In this document: in pieces, positions 1 through 8,046 of the stretch
Position numbering within the stretch: the first letter of the stretch is position 1
Layout: each line of letters starts with the position of its first letter
Source of the DNA: Candidatus Rokubacteria bacterium RIFCSPLOWO2_02_FULL_73_56
GTDB taxonomy: Bacteria > Methylomirabilota > Methylomirabilia > Rokubacteriales > CSP1-6
Direction: 5' to 3'
Length of the DNA stretch: 59,792 nt
Assembly: GCA_001788495.1 (NCBI GenBank)
Contig: MGCF01000132.1
Coordinates: 91,208-150,999, forward strand
Made by a program: the position numbers and the translations under genes
The notes under the pieces: model-generated
The model's input: only the letters and a program-made list of their open reading frames with translations
Told to the model about the DNA's origin: nothing
Databases searched by the model: none

Positions 1-4
1 CTCC

Positions 5-128
5 CCCCGACGTCAACTCAGAGCCTGGGAACGAATCGCGCTGTCGAGGGGCACCACGGCTGCGCCGGGGCGCCCCGAGCGCCCGGGGCCCGGGGGGCTT
101 GGGGGGCCCTTCGAGGCCCCCCATGTTC
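5..128 (-). repeat. Dispersed terminator-like repeat, copy A
   Basis: The block begins directly after the trxB stop codon (minus-strand reading) and closely matches the block at 9602-9718. A core of 26 bases around positions 26-51 is identical in both copies. The stop-proximal end holds a GC hairpin (arms 101-108 and 115-122) followed by a second GC-rich palindromic stretch and then the conserved core. A location after genes and the strong hairpin suggest a mobile or amplified terminator/REP-like element. Its wider copy number cannot be judged from this window. Confidence 0.7.
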
Positions 129-1067
129 TCAGTGGGGCTGGGTGGCCTCGAGGTACCGCTCGGCCTCGAGCGCGGCCATGCAGCCGGTGCCGGCGGCCGT
201 CACCGCCTGGCGGTACGTGTGGTCCTGCACGTCGCCCGCCGCGAAGACCCCGGGCACGCTCGTCTGGGTCGTCCCGGGCTTGACCTTGATGTAGTCGTTC
301 GGCAGGAGCTCGAGCTGGCCGCGGAAGACCTGCGTGTTCGGCTGGTGGCCGATCGCGACGAACAGGCCGTCCACGGGCCGCTCCGTCAGCGCGCCGGTCT
401 TGGCGTGCTTGAGGCGCACGCTCGTGACCTTGCCCTGGTCCACGTCCCGGATATCGTCCAGGACCGTGTCCCAGATGAACTCGATCTTCGGGTTCTTGAA
501 GGCGCGCTCCTGCATGATCTTCGAGCCGCGCAGGCTGTCGCGCCGGTGGACGACGTCCACGCGCCGCCCGAGCCGCGCCAGGTAGAGCGCCTCCTCGAGC
601 GCGGAGTCGCCGCCCCCGACGACCATGATGTTCTGGTCCTTGAAGAAGAAGCCGTCGCAGGTGGCGCACGTGGAGACGCCGCGGCCCATCAGCTTCGACT
701 CCGCCGGGAGCCCGAGGAGCTTCGCCGAGGCGCCGGTGGCGATGACGACGGTGTGGGACTCGAAGGCCTGCTCGCCCGCCCTGACGACGAAGGGCCGCCG
801 CGAGAAGTCCACCGCCGTCGCGTCCTCGGCGATCATCTCGGTGCCGAAGTGCTCGGCCTGCTTCCGCATCGTCTCCATCAGCTCGGGCCCCTGGATGCCC
901 TCGACGAAGCCCGGGTAGTTCTCGACGAGGGTCGTGAGCATGAGCTGGCCGCCGGACTGGACGCCCGTGAGCACGAGCGGCGCCAGGTTCGCCCGGGCCG
1001 CGTAGATCGCCGCCGTGTAGCCCGCCGGCCCCGAGCCGAGGATGATCACCTTCCGCGTGGTCGCCAT
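129..1067 (-). CDS. trxB: Thioredoxin reductase
   Basis: This is a 312-residue low-molecular-weight thioredoxin reductase, the usual family length. It transfers electrons from NADPH through FAD to thioredoxin in the cytoplasm. The FAD-binding glycine motif GSGPAG is at residues 11-16, the redox-active pair is Cys134-Ala-Thr-Cys137, the NADPH-binding GGGDSA is near residue 153, and the second FAD motif AAGDV is near 285. The ATG start follows a strong purine run (GGAAGGATGGGGGGG). It is the last gene of the string that starts at glcD, 51 bases after the HAD gene. No thioredoxin gene is present in the window. Confidence 0.95.
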   Translation of the reverse strand: MATTRKVIILGSGPAGYTAAIYAARANLAPLVLTGVQSGGQLMLTTLVENYPGFVEGIQGPELMETMRKQAEHFGTEMIAEDATAVDFSRRPFVVRAGEQAFESHTVVIATGASAKLLGLPAESKLMGRGVSTCATCDGFFFKDQNIMVVGGGDSALEEALYLARLGRRVDVVHRRDSLRGSKIMQERAFKNPKIEFIWDTVLDDIRDVDQGKVTSVRLKHAKTGALTERPVDGLFVAIGHQPNTQVFRGQLELLPNDYIKVKPGTTQTSVPGVFAAGDVQDHTYRQAVTAAGTGCMAALEAERYLEATQPH

Positions 1068-1118
1068 GGCCCCCCCATCCTTCCCGTCATCTTAGATGCG
1101 CGCGCGGCGGCGCGTGAT

Positions 1119-1865
1119 TCAGCGCCCGAGGATCCCGGCCAGCTCGGCGAGGTCGCGGATCTCGAACGTCGGCGCCGCGACGGTCCCCGGCAGCGGCGCC
1201 GCCCCGGGGTTGAGCCAGGCCGCGTCCATGCCGACCCCCTGCGCGCCCGCCACGTCGATGTCGGCGCGGTCGCCGACGAAGAGCGCCTCCTCGGGCCGGG
1301 CGCCCAGGCGCCCCAGCGCCGCGTCGAAGATCTCGCGCCGCGGCTTGCGCCAGCCGATCGCGTCCGAGACCACGATGGCGCCGAACAGCTCCGCGACGCC
1401 CGCGCGCTCCAGGATGTCGAGCGCGGTGGGCGAGTAGTCGAAGTTCGAGACGACGGCGAGGCGGTGGCGGCCGGCGAGCCGCCGGAGCAGCGGGCCGTGG
1501 TGCGCGGGGAACTCGGCGGCGCGGCCCAGCGCACCGCGATGCGCGTCGATCAGCGCCTGCGCGAGCCCGGCCGGCAGCGCGGCCGCGTCGAGGCCGAGCC
1601 GGCGGAAGAAGTCCGTGAACCGGAGCGGCGCCGGCACCTCGCGGTGGTCGATGGCGCGCAGGCGCTCGGCCTCCCGCCAGCTCTCGCCCAGCGCCTCGTA
1701 GCAGGCCTCGAGGCCGACGTCGGGCGCGTGGGCGCGCAACAGCGCGTGGAGCTCGCCCGCGGACGAGCGCACGGTCTTGCCGTTGACCCGGATCTCCGGC
1801 ATGCGCTCGCGGTCGAAGCGAACGAGCGTGTCGAAGAGGTCGAAGAGGACCGCGGCGTAGCGCAT
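1119..1865 (-). CDS. HAD-superfamily (class IA) hydrolase
   Basis: This is a 248-residue HAD hydrolase. I start it at the ATG at 1865, which overlaps the DUF2203 stop by one base (TGATG), rather than at an in-frame start 15 codons earlier. Motif I is FDLFDTLV with nucleophile Asp9. Motif II is VVSNFD, motif III has Lys in GWRKP, and motif IV is FVGDRADID. At the position two after the nucleophile, where phosphatases usually carry the general acid Asp, there is Phe11, and 2-haloacid dehalogenases have an aromatic there. Its place downstream of glcDEF tempts a phosphoglycolate phosphatase call, but the Phe argues against a confident one. The substrate is unknown. Confidence 0.85.
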   Translation of the reverse strand: MRYAAVLFDLFDTLVRFDRERMPEIRVNGKTVRSSAGELHALLRAHAPDVGLEACYEALGESWREAERLRAIDHREVPAPLRFTDFFRRLGLDAAALPAGLAQALIDAHRGALGRAAEFPAHHGPLLRRLAGRHRLAVVSNFDYSPTALDILERAGVAELFGAIVVSDAIGWRKPRREIFDAALGRLGARPEEALFVGDRADIDVAGAQGVGMDAAWLNPGAAPLPGTVAAPTFEIRDLAELAGILGR

Positions 1866-2266
1866 CAGAGCGGCTTGCGCGCCGCGTACCCCTCGTCGAG
1901 GCCGTGCCACCAGCGGACCTCGCGCTCACCGTGCCGCCAGCAGAGGTTGACGACGCGGCCGTCGCGCCGGTGCGGGAAGTCCACCAGGCCGAGCCCGAGG
2001 TCCTTCGGCGAGCCGCCGAGGCGCACGACCTCCGCGAGGCCGGCCTGGACGCGCTCGGTCAGCCGCGCGATGCGCTCGGTCTCGGCGCGCCACGCGGCCT
2101 GGTCCAGGACGCCGCCGCCCGCCTGCGTGATCCGCTCGCGCTCGACCCGCAGCCGCTCGCGCGTCTCGCTGGCCTCCGCGTGAGCGCGCATGACGCCCTC
2201 CATGACGGGGGACAGCGCGGGGATCAGGGCGGCGACCTCGTCGGGCGTGAAGTAGCGCTCAGCCAC
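1865..2266 (-). CDS. DUF2203 family protein
   Basis: A 133-residue soluble protein that I recognise as DUF2203: an N-terminal FTPDEVAALIPAL stretch, a charged central helical region (roughly residues 30-85) and a C-terminal LVDFPHRRDGR / LCWRHGE segment that is typical of the family. Its biochemical function is unknown. It overlaps the end of lutC by eight bases and the start of the HAD hydrolase by one, so all three are probably translated together. Nothing in the sequence ties it to lactate or glycolate oxidation beyond this position. Confidence 0.85.
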   Translation of the reverse strand: MAERYFTPDEVAALIPALSPVMEGVMRAHAEASETRERLRVERERITQAGGGVLDQAAWRAETERIARLTERVQAGLAEVVRLGGSPKDLGLGLVDFPHRRDGRVVNLCWRHGEREVRWWHGLDEGYAARKPL

Positions 2267-2999
2267 GAGTCTCGGCGTCCACGAAGATCGCGTGGACTTC
2301 CCTGGGCCCGTGCACGCCGCGCGTCAGCGTGAGCTCGATGTCCGCCGTGCGGCTCGGCCCGGTGATGAAGCTCACGACGGCGCCGGCAGGCGGCGCGCCC
2401 GCCGCGTGCCACGCCTCGAGGACGACGCCCGCCTGCGCGAGCGACTCGACGAGCGCGCCCCGGTCGAAGACCGCGACGTGGTACGGCGGCAGGAGCGACG
2501 TCGAGCGCGGTCGCCCGGCGCCCGAGCGCACGACGAGCGTCCCGGTCTCGGCGATCGCCAGGTCCACGCCCGTGAGGCCGAGTTCGGCCTCCGCGATCCG
2601 CGCCCGCAGCGCCTGCCGCTCGGCGGCCTCGGCCAGCTCGCCGGGCGGCATCGGCAGCACGTCCAGCCCGCGCGCCGTCAGCGCGGGGCCCAGGTCGCCT
2701 CCGAGCGCCGCCGGGTGCCAGGCGACGAGGCGGTGCGCCTCGCGCTCGCGCGCGATGCCGGCGACGAGGTGCGGGACCTCCGCGAGCGCGGCCGCCCGGT
2801 GGAAGACCCCGCCGACCCGCCCGAACTCCCGCCGGAAGCGCTCGAGCGTCTCCGGCCAGCGCTCCGCCAGCTCGCGCCGGATCGCCTCGACCGCGGCCCG
2901 CGGCTGCGCCGGCCGCGGCGCCGTCGACGCGGCGAACAGGCCCTGCGTCTTCTGCATCTCCGCCCGGATGCGGGCCAGGAACTCGGCCCTCGTCGTCAC
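2259..2999 (-). CDS. lutC: LutC-like LUD-domain protein
   Basis: This 246-residue protein has the LUD (lactate utilization) fold seen in LutC/YkgG, including a TGVDLAIAETGTLVV stretch and a C-terminal ITGPSRTADIELTLTRGVHGP segment. In Bacillus the LutABC complex oxidises L-lactate to pyruvate and LutC has no recognised redox centre of its own. The GTG start at 2999 overlaps the lutB stop (GTGA). The open frame runs further upstream, but that part is GC-rich shadow inside lutB. The fixed order lutA-lutB-lutC supports the assignment. Confidence 0.88.
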   Translation of the reverse strand: MTTRAEFLARIRAEMQKTQGLFAASTAPRPAQPRAAVEAIRRELAERWPETLERFRREFGRVGGVFHRAAALAEVPHLVAGIAREREAHRLVAWHPAALGGDLGPALTARGLDVLPMPPGELAEAAERQALRARIAEAELGLTGVDLAIAETGTLVVRSGAGRPRSTSLLPPYHVAVFDRGALVESLAQAGVVLEAWHAAGAPPAGAVVSFITGPSRTADIELTLTRGVHGPREVHAIFVDAETRG

Positions 3000-4417
3000 G
3001 GGCGCCCCTCCCGCTCGAGCGTCGCCCAGCGCTCCTGGAACGTCCGCGGCGCGATCGGCGGCAGGTCGCGCGCGCGCGTCCAGTCGCCGAGGACGAGCGG
3101 CAGGTCGCGCACCGCGCCGCCGCGGACGAACGGCCGCTGGACGAGGCGGCCGAGGCGCACCGCGAGCCGGTACAGCACGGGGCGCACGAGGAGCGCCCCG
3201 AGGAGCACGAACGCGACCCGCTCGCGCCGCGACGCGATCCGCCGCTCGTTCACCTCCCGGCGCAGGCCGATCAGCATGCGCGGGATGTCGATGCGCACCG
3301 GGCACGCGTCCACGCAGGCGCCGCAGAGCGAGGAGGCGTGCGCGAGGTCCTTCACCGACGCCGGGCCCTGCAGCATCGCGGTCAGGAGGATGCCGATCGG
3401 GCCCGGGTACGTGTGCCCGTACGCGTGCCCGCCGATCTGCTGGTACACGGGGCACACGTTCAGGCAGGCGCCGCAGCGCAGGCAGGAGAGCGCCTCGCGA
3501 AGCGGCCCGGCGATCTGGGCGATCCGACCGTGGTCGAGCAGGACCAGGTGGAACTCCTCCGGGCCCTCGAGCTCGCCCGCGCGCCGCGGCCCCTCCACGA
3601 GCGTCGTGTACACGGAGAGCTTCTGGCCGGTGGCGCTCCTGGCCAGGATCGCGAGGAACACCATCAGGTCGGTCATGGACGGCACGACCTTCTCCACGCC
3701 CATGATCGCGACGTGCACGCGTGGGAGCGACGTCACCATCCGGCCGTTCCCCTCGTTGGTGACGAGCACGACCGTGCCGGTCTCCGCGACCGCGAAGTTG
3801 GCGCCGGTGATCCCGAGATCCGCCTGGAGGAACTTCTCCCGCAGCTCGAGGCGCGCGACCCGCGTGAGCACCTCCGGGTCGGCCTCGACCCGGCGCTTGA
3901 GCGCGCGCGTGAAGAGGTCGGCCACCTGCCCCTTCGTCTTGTGGATGGCCGGCACGATGATGTGCGAGGGGCGCTCGTGGGCGAGCTGGATGATGTACTC
4001 GCCGAGGTCGGTCTCGACCGGCGTCACCCCGGCGGCCTCGAGCGCCTCGTTGAGGTGGATCTCCTCCGTGGCCATGGACTTGGACTTCACCGCCATCCGG
4101 GCGCCGGTGCGCCGGGCGATGTCGAGCACGATCGCCCGCGCCTCCTCGGGCGTCGTCGCGTAGTGCACCCGGCCGCCGCGCCCCTCGACGCTCGCGACGA
4201 GCCGCTCCAGGTGGTGGTCGAGGCGCTGCAGCGTCGCCTCCTTGATCGCGCGCGCGCGGTCGCGGAGCGCGTCGCCCTCGGGGAAGTCGTCGAAGGCCTC
4301 GCGGCGCAGCCCGATGAACTTGCGCGTCGCGATCGTGAGCGCCTCCTGCAGGAAGGCGTCCCGCATCGCGCGCCCGGCGCGCTCGCGGAACGGCGTGGCG
4401 AGCCCGCCCTCGTTCAC
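2996..4417 (-). CDS. lutB: LutB-like iron-sulfur LUD protein
   Basis: This 473-residue protein matches LutB/YkgF in length. Residues 70-300 form a LUD domain with AVKSKSM near 109 and ITGANFAVAETGTVV near 203-217. The ferredoxin-like part has Cys312, Cys315, Cys318, Cys322 and a second set Cys365, Cys368, Cys372, expected to bind two [4Fe-4S] clusters. A hydrophobic, basic tail follows. It works with LutA and LutC in oxidation of L-lactate or a related 2-hydroxyacid. The GTG start overlaps the lutA stop as GTGA. The in-frame extension upstream of 4417 lies in lutA and has no LutB-like content. Confidence 0.92.
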   Translation of the reverse strand: MNEGGLATPFRERAGRAMRDAFLQEALTIATRKFIGLRREAFDDFPEGDALRDRARAIKEATLQRLDHHLERLVASVEGRGGRVHYATTPEEARAIVLDIARRTGARMAVKSKSMATEEIHLNEALEAAGVTPVETDLGEYIIQLAHERPSHIIVPAIHKTKGQVADLFTRALKRRVEADPEVLTRVARLELREKFLQADLGITGANFAVAETGTVVLVTNEGNGRMVTSLPRVHVAIMGVEKVVPSMTDLMVFLAILARSATGQKLSVYTTLVEGPRRAGELEGPEEFHLVLLDHGRIAQIAGPLREALSCLRCGACLNVCPVYQQIGGHAYGHTYPGPIGILLTAMLQGPASVKDLAHASSLCGACVDACPVRIDIPRMLIGLRREVNERRIASRRERVAFVLLGALLVRPVLYRLAVRLGRLVQRPFVRGGAVRDLPLVLGDWTRARDLPPIAPRTFQERWATLEREGRP

Positions 4418-5148
4418 GCCCCGTCCCCGCCGAGCAGCTCGGCCAGGTGCACCGGCCGCACCCGCGAGCCGCGCCGCCGGAGCCCGCCGCCCATCTGCAG
4501 CAGACAGCCGGCGTCGCACGCGACCAGGCACGCGGCGCCCGTCGCCTCGACGTGGGCGAGCTTCCGCTCCAGGATCCCGGCGGAGACCTCCGGGAGCCGC
4601 ACGGCGAACGAGCCGCCGAAGCCGCAGCACTCGTCGGCGCCCGGCAGCTCGACCAGCTCGACGCCCTTGAGGTTCCGCAGCAGCTCGCGGGGGGTCTGCG
4701 ACTCGCCGAGGCCGCGGAGGAGGTGGCAGGAGTCGTGGTACGTCACCCGCCCCTTCACGGCGGACGTCAGCTCGCGCACGCCGAGGACGCTCACGAGGAA
4801 CTGGGAGAGCTCCCACGTGCGCGCGGCGAGGCGCTCCGCCGCGCGGCGCGCCTCGGGGTCGCGCAGGAGCCGCGGGTACTCGTGCTTGACCATGAAGGCG
4901 CAGGAGCCCGAGGGGACGATCACGTGCTCGGCGTCGCGGAAGAGGCCGACCGTGCGCGCCGCGACCGCCGCCGCCGCCTTGTGGTAGCCGGAGTTGAACA
5001 GCGGCATGCCGCAGCAGGTCTGGCCGGCCGGGCAGTCCACCCGGACGCCGAGGCGGCGCAGCAGGCGGACGATGCTCACCCCGACCTCGGGGAAGAGCAT
5101 GTCCCCGAGGCACGTGATCATCAGCGAGGCGCGGGGCGGCGCGCTCAT
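4414..5148 (-). CDS. lutA: LutA-like (Fe-S)-binding protein with two CCG domains
   Basis: A 244-residue protein with two cysteine-rich CCG domains: CCGMPLFNSG at residues 45-54 and CCGFGGSFAV near 167. These are the signatures of LutA/YkgE and of the C-terminal part of GlcF and heterodisulfide reductase subunit B. It is expected to bind an Fe-S centre and to pass electrons from 2-hydroxyacid oxidation. The ATG start overlaps the cupin stop (ATGA). GlcF, two genes upstream, carries the same CCG module, so the operon holds two related hydroxyacid electron carriers side by side. Confidence 0.92.
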   Translation of the reverse strand: MSAPPRASLMITCLGDMLFPEVGVSIVRLLRRLGVRVDCPAGQTCCGMPLFNSGYHKAAAAVAARTVGLFRDAEHVIVPSGSCAFMVKHEYPRLLRDPEARRAAERLAARTWELSQFLVSVLGVRELTSAVKGRVTYHDSCHLLRGLGESQTPRELLRNLKGVELVELPGADECCGFGGSFAVRLPEVSAGILERKLAHVEATGAACLVACDAGCLLQMGGGLRRRGSRVRPVHLAELLGGDGA

Positions 5149-5468
5149 GCGTGGGACGGCGGCGGCGTCACGACCACCAGGACGAGCAGCGGCCCGGTCC
5201 CGTCGTTGACGAGGCCGTGGGGCGTGCCCGCCGGCGCGACGACGGCCTCGCCCGGCCCGAGCCGCTCCTCCCGCTCGCCGAGGCTGAAGCGGCCCTCGCC
5301 CTCCAGGACGACGTAGACCTTGTCCTGCTCGGCGTGCGTGTGGGCCGTCTGGGCCTGCCCGGGCGCCACGCAGTAGAGGTCGAGCTGGGCCCGGGGGGTG
5401 GTCGCGAGCGCGACCTTCGCCATCCTGTCGGCGTGGTACGCGACGTGGTCCCTGACGCGGATCTTCAT
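5145..5468 (-). CDS. Small single-domain cupin
   Basis: This 107-residue protein is a single cupin barrel. It shows the metal-binding pattern His-Thr-His with a following acidic residue (near 43-48) and a second motif with PHG near 84, plus a GEGRFSLGE turn. Single-domain cupins of this sort may bind a metal and a small acid or sugar, but the substrate cannot be read from sequence. It lies between glcF and lutA with ATGA overlaps on both sides, so it is probably co-translated with the oxidases. Possible roles are a ligand sensor, a lyase/isomerase or an accessory factor. Confidence 0.88.
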   Translation of the reverse strand: MKIRVRDHVAYHADRMAKVALATTPRAQLDLYCVAPGQAQTAHTHAEQDKVYVVLEGEGRFSLGEREERLGPGEAVVAPAGTPHGLVNDGTGPLLVLVVVTPPPSHA

Positions 5469-6730
5469 GGGGCGCGCTCCGCCGCGCGCGCCAGCAACTC
5501 TACCGGATGCACGATCTCGACGTCCAGCCCGCGCGCCCGGCAGCCGGCGGCGATCTGCAGAAGGCACCCCGGGTTCGCCGCCGCGATGACCCGCGCGCCG
5601 GTCGCCGCGATGCACGCGAGCTTGCGCTCGAGCAGGTCCCGCGCGATCGCGGGCTCGAGCAGGTTGTACACGCCCGCGCTCCCGCAGCAGAGGTCGCTGT
5701 CGGGCAGCTCGAGCAGCGTGAGGCCGGGGATGCGCCGGAGCAGCGCGCGCGGCTCCTGGCGCAGCCGCTGGCCGTGGGCGAGGTGGCAGGCGTCGTGGTA
5801 CGTCACCGTGAGCGGAAGCGGCCCGAGCGGCAGCTCGGCCTCGGCGAGCAGCTCGAGGACGTCGCGCGTCTTCGCCCCGAGGTCCGCGGCGTCGCGCAGC
5901 CAGTGGCCGTACGCCTTCATCGCCGCGCCGCAGCCCGCCGCGCTGGTCACGACGAAGTCGAGGTCCGCGGGGAACGCCGCCGCCAGCGCGCGCGCCCGCG
6001 CGCGGAACGCGTCGGCGCGCCCCGCGTGCAGCTCGAGGGCGCCGCAGCAGCCCTGCGCGGCCGGCACGACGACCTCGTAGCCGGCGAGCGCGAGGAGCCG
6101 CGCGGCGTCGCGGTTGACCCCCGGGTAGAGGTGGCGCTGGACGCACCCGGTCAGGAGCCCGACGCGCCCGCGCCGCCGGCCGCGCGCCGGGACGACCGCG
6201 GGCAGCGGCTCGGCGCGCGGCACGCCGTCGACGAGCGCCTCCATCGCCGCCAGGCGCGGGAAGGGCCGGAGCAGACCGGTGGCGCGCACGAGCCACCGGA
6301 GCCCGGAGCGGCGATAGACGGAGAGGGCCGCGAGCACGGCGCCGAGCCGCCGCGGCTCGGGAAACACCGCGAAGACGAAGGCCTCGAGGAGCCGGTGGCG
6401 GGACGGCGGCCCGTGGCGCCGCAGCTGCACGCGCGTGGCCTCGAGCAGCGCGCCGAACGGCACGCCCGACGGGCACGCCGTCTCGCAGGCGCGGCAGCCG
6501 AGGCAGAGGTCGAGGTGCCGGCCCAGGGCCGCCGTGAGGCCGAGCCGCCCCTCCGCGGCGGCGCGCATCAGGTACAGGCGCCCGCGCGGCGTGTCCATTT
6601 CCTCGCCGAGCACGCGGAACGTCGGGCACTGGGGCACGCAGATCCCGCAGTGGACGCACTTGCGGAGGGCCTCGAGGTCGGGCGCGTCGGCGCCGCGGAA
6701 GGCGCCGAGGGTCGCGGGGAGGCTCGCCAT
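5465..6730 (-). CDS. glcF: Glycolate oxidase iron-sulfur subunit
   Basis: A 421-residue GlcF, about the family length. The N-terminus has two four-cysteine motifs (Cys25, 28, 31, 35 and Cys76, 79, 82, 86) for two [4Fe-4S] clusters. Two CCG domains follow, seen as GCCGALELHAG near residue 222 and CCGSAGVYN near 355. It accepts electrons from the FAD subunits GlcD and GlcE and passes them on toward the quinone pool. The start ATG at 6730 shares one base with the glcE stop. The order glcD-glcE-glcF matches Escherichia coli. Confidence 0.95.
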   Translation of the reverse strand: MASLPATLGAFRGADAPDLEALRKCVHCGICVPQCPTFRVLGEEMDTPRGRLYLMRAAAEGRLGLTAALGRHLDLCLGCRACETACPSGVPFGALLEATRVQLRRHGPPSRHRLLEAFVFAVFPEPRRLGAVLAALSVYRRSGLRWLVRATGLLRPFPRLAAMEALVDGVPRAEPLPAVVPARGRRRGRVGLLTGCVQRHLYPGVNRDAARLLALAGYEVVVPAAQGCCGALELHAGRADAFRARARALAAAFPADLDFVVTSAAGCGAAMKAYGHWLRDAADLGAKTRDVLELLAEAELPLGPLPLTVTYHDACHLAHGQRLRQEPRALLRRIPGLTLLELPDSDLCCGSAGVYNLLEPAIARDLLERKLACIAATGARVIAAANPGCLLQIAAGCRARGLDVEIVHPVELLARAAERAP

Positions 6731-8046
6731 CAGAGCCCGCCCACGAAGCGGCCCGGGTTCAGCACCCGCGCCGGATCGAACGTGTCCTTGAGCGCCTGCA
6801 TCAGCGCGAGCGGCCCCGGCGGCACGGGCCCCCACGGATCGACCGCCTCCCGCAGCGCCCGCGGGCCCGCCTCGACGACGACGCTCCCGCCCGCGGGCGC
6901 GACGAGCCCGCGCAGCCGCTCGACGAGCGTCGCCGCCGCCCCCGGCGCGATCCCCGGCAGCGCCACGCGGAGCGTGCCGACCGCCGCGCAGCCGGTGACC
7001 CGCGCCCCGATGCCGGGCGCGAGGTCGGCCGCGGCCGCCTCCGCCGCGCGGAGCGCGGCGCCGACCTCGCTCACCAGGGTGGCGACGCGCAGGCGGGCGC
7101 CGCCGGGGGCGGCGCAGGCGCGCGCGTAGCCGGCCCAGACGTCGGGCGGCGCGGCGGCCGCCTCGGCGGCCGTGCGCCGCGCGAGCGCGACGAGCGCCTC
7201 GCCCTGGGCCTGGACCGCGGCCGCCACCGTACCGATGGAGACGGCGACCGCGACGGCGCCGCCCGGGAGCGCGCACGCCTCCAGCGCCGCGGCGTTCAGC
7301 AGCTCGACGCGGCTCGGCTGGATCGCCGAGTCGAGCAGGCCGTCCACGAACGCCTGCGCCGCGGCGGCGTCGTGGGCGCGGACGAGCCACGTGCGCTCCG
7401 ACTCCGGCATCGGATGGAGCCGGAGCGTGAGCTCGCCGAGCACGCCGAGCGTGCCGAGCGCTCCGACCATCAGCTTGGGCACGTCGTAGCCGCTCACCGA
7501 CTTGACGACCTTCGAGCCGCCCCACGTGATGACGCCGTCGGCCTGGACGAAGCGGACGCCCAGCAGGAGGTCGCGCAGCGTCCCGTAGCGCGCGCGCAGC
7601 GGTCCGCTCGCCGCGGTCGCCGCGAGCCCGCCGAGCGTCCGCGTCGCCGCGCCGGGCGGATCCACCGGGAGGAGCTGGCGGTGCGCGGCCAGCCGGGCGG
7701 CCAGCGCGCCCGCGGTCACGCCCGCCTGCACCGAGACCGTGAGGTCGTCCGGGCTCCACTCCAGCACCTGGTCGAGGCCGCCGAGGTCGAGCACCACGTC
7801 CGCCCGGGCCGGCGGGCGCCCGAGCTCGAGGGCGCTGCCGCTGCCGCGCGGGACGACGCCGAGCCCGGCGTCGTGCGCGAGCGCCACCACGCCGCTCGCC
7901 TGCTCGAGCGTGGCGGGACGCGCCACCCAGCGGGGCACGACGCCGTCGACGGCCGCCGCCGCGCGCGCCGCGTCGTCCTCGCGCAGGCCCTCGCGGCCCA
8001 GGATCGCGGCGAGCGCGCCGCCCACGGATCGCCCGGCGACGGCCAT
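6730..8046 (-). CDS. glcE: Glycolate oxidase FAD-binding subunit GlcE
   Basis: This 438-residue protein has the vanillyl-alcohol-oxidase type FAD-binding domain (PRGSGSALELG near 65-75, then a P-loop-like GVTAGALAARLAAHRQLLPVDPPG and GGLAATAASGPLRARYG). It is shorter than GlcD and lacks most of the C-terminal oxidase cap, as GlcE does. It ends in DPARVLNPGRF, the common C-terminal signature of this flavoprotein family. It assembles with GlcD and GlcF to oxidise glycolate to glyoxylate. Its start ATG at 8046 overlaps the glcD stop by one base. Confidence 0.92.
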   Translation of the reverse strand: MAVAGRSVGGALAAILGREGLREDDAARAAAAVDGVVPRWVARPATLEQASGVVALAHDAGLGVVPRGSGSALELGRPPARADVVLDLGGLDQVLEWSPDDLTVSVQAGVTAGALAARLAAHRQLLPVDPPGAATRTLGGLAATAASGPLRARYGTLRDLLLGVRFVQADGVITWGGSKVVKSVSGYDVPKLMVGALGTLGVLGELTLRLHPMPESERTWLVRAHDAAAAQAFVDGLLDSAIQPSRVELLNAAALEACALPGGAVAVAVSIGTVAAAVQAQGEALVALARRTAAEAAAAPPDVWAGYARACAAPGGARLRVATLVSEVGAALRAAEAAAADLAPGIGARVTGCAAVGTLRVALPGIAPGAAATLVERLRGLVAPAGGSVVVEAGPRALREAVDPWGPVPPGPLALMQALKDTFDPARVLNPGRFVGGL

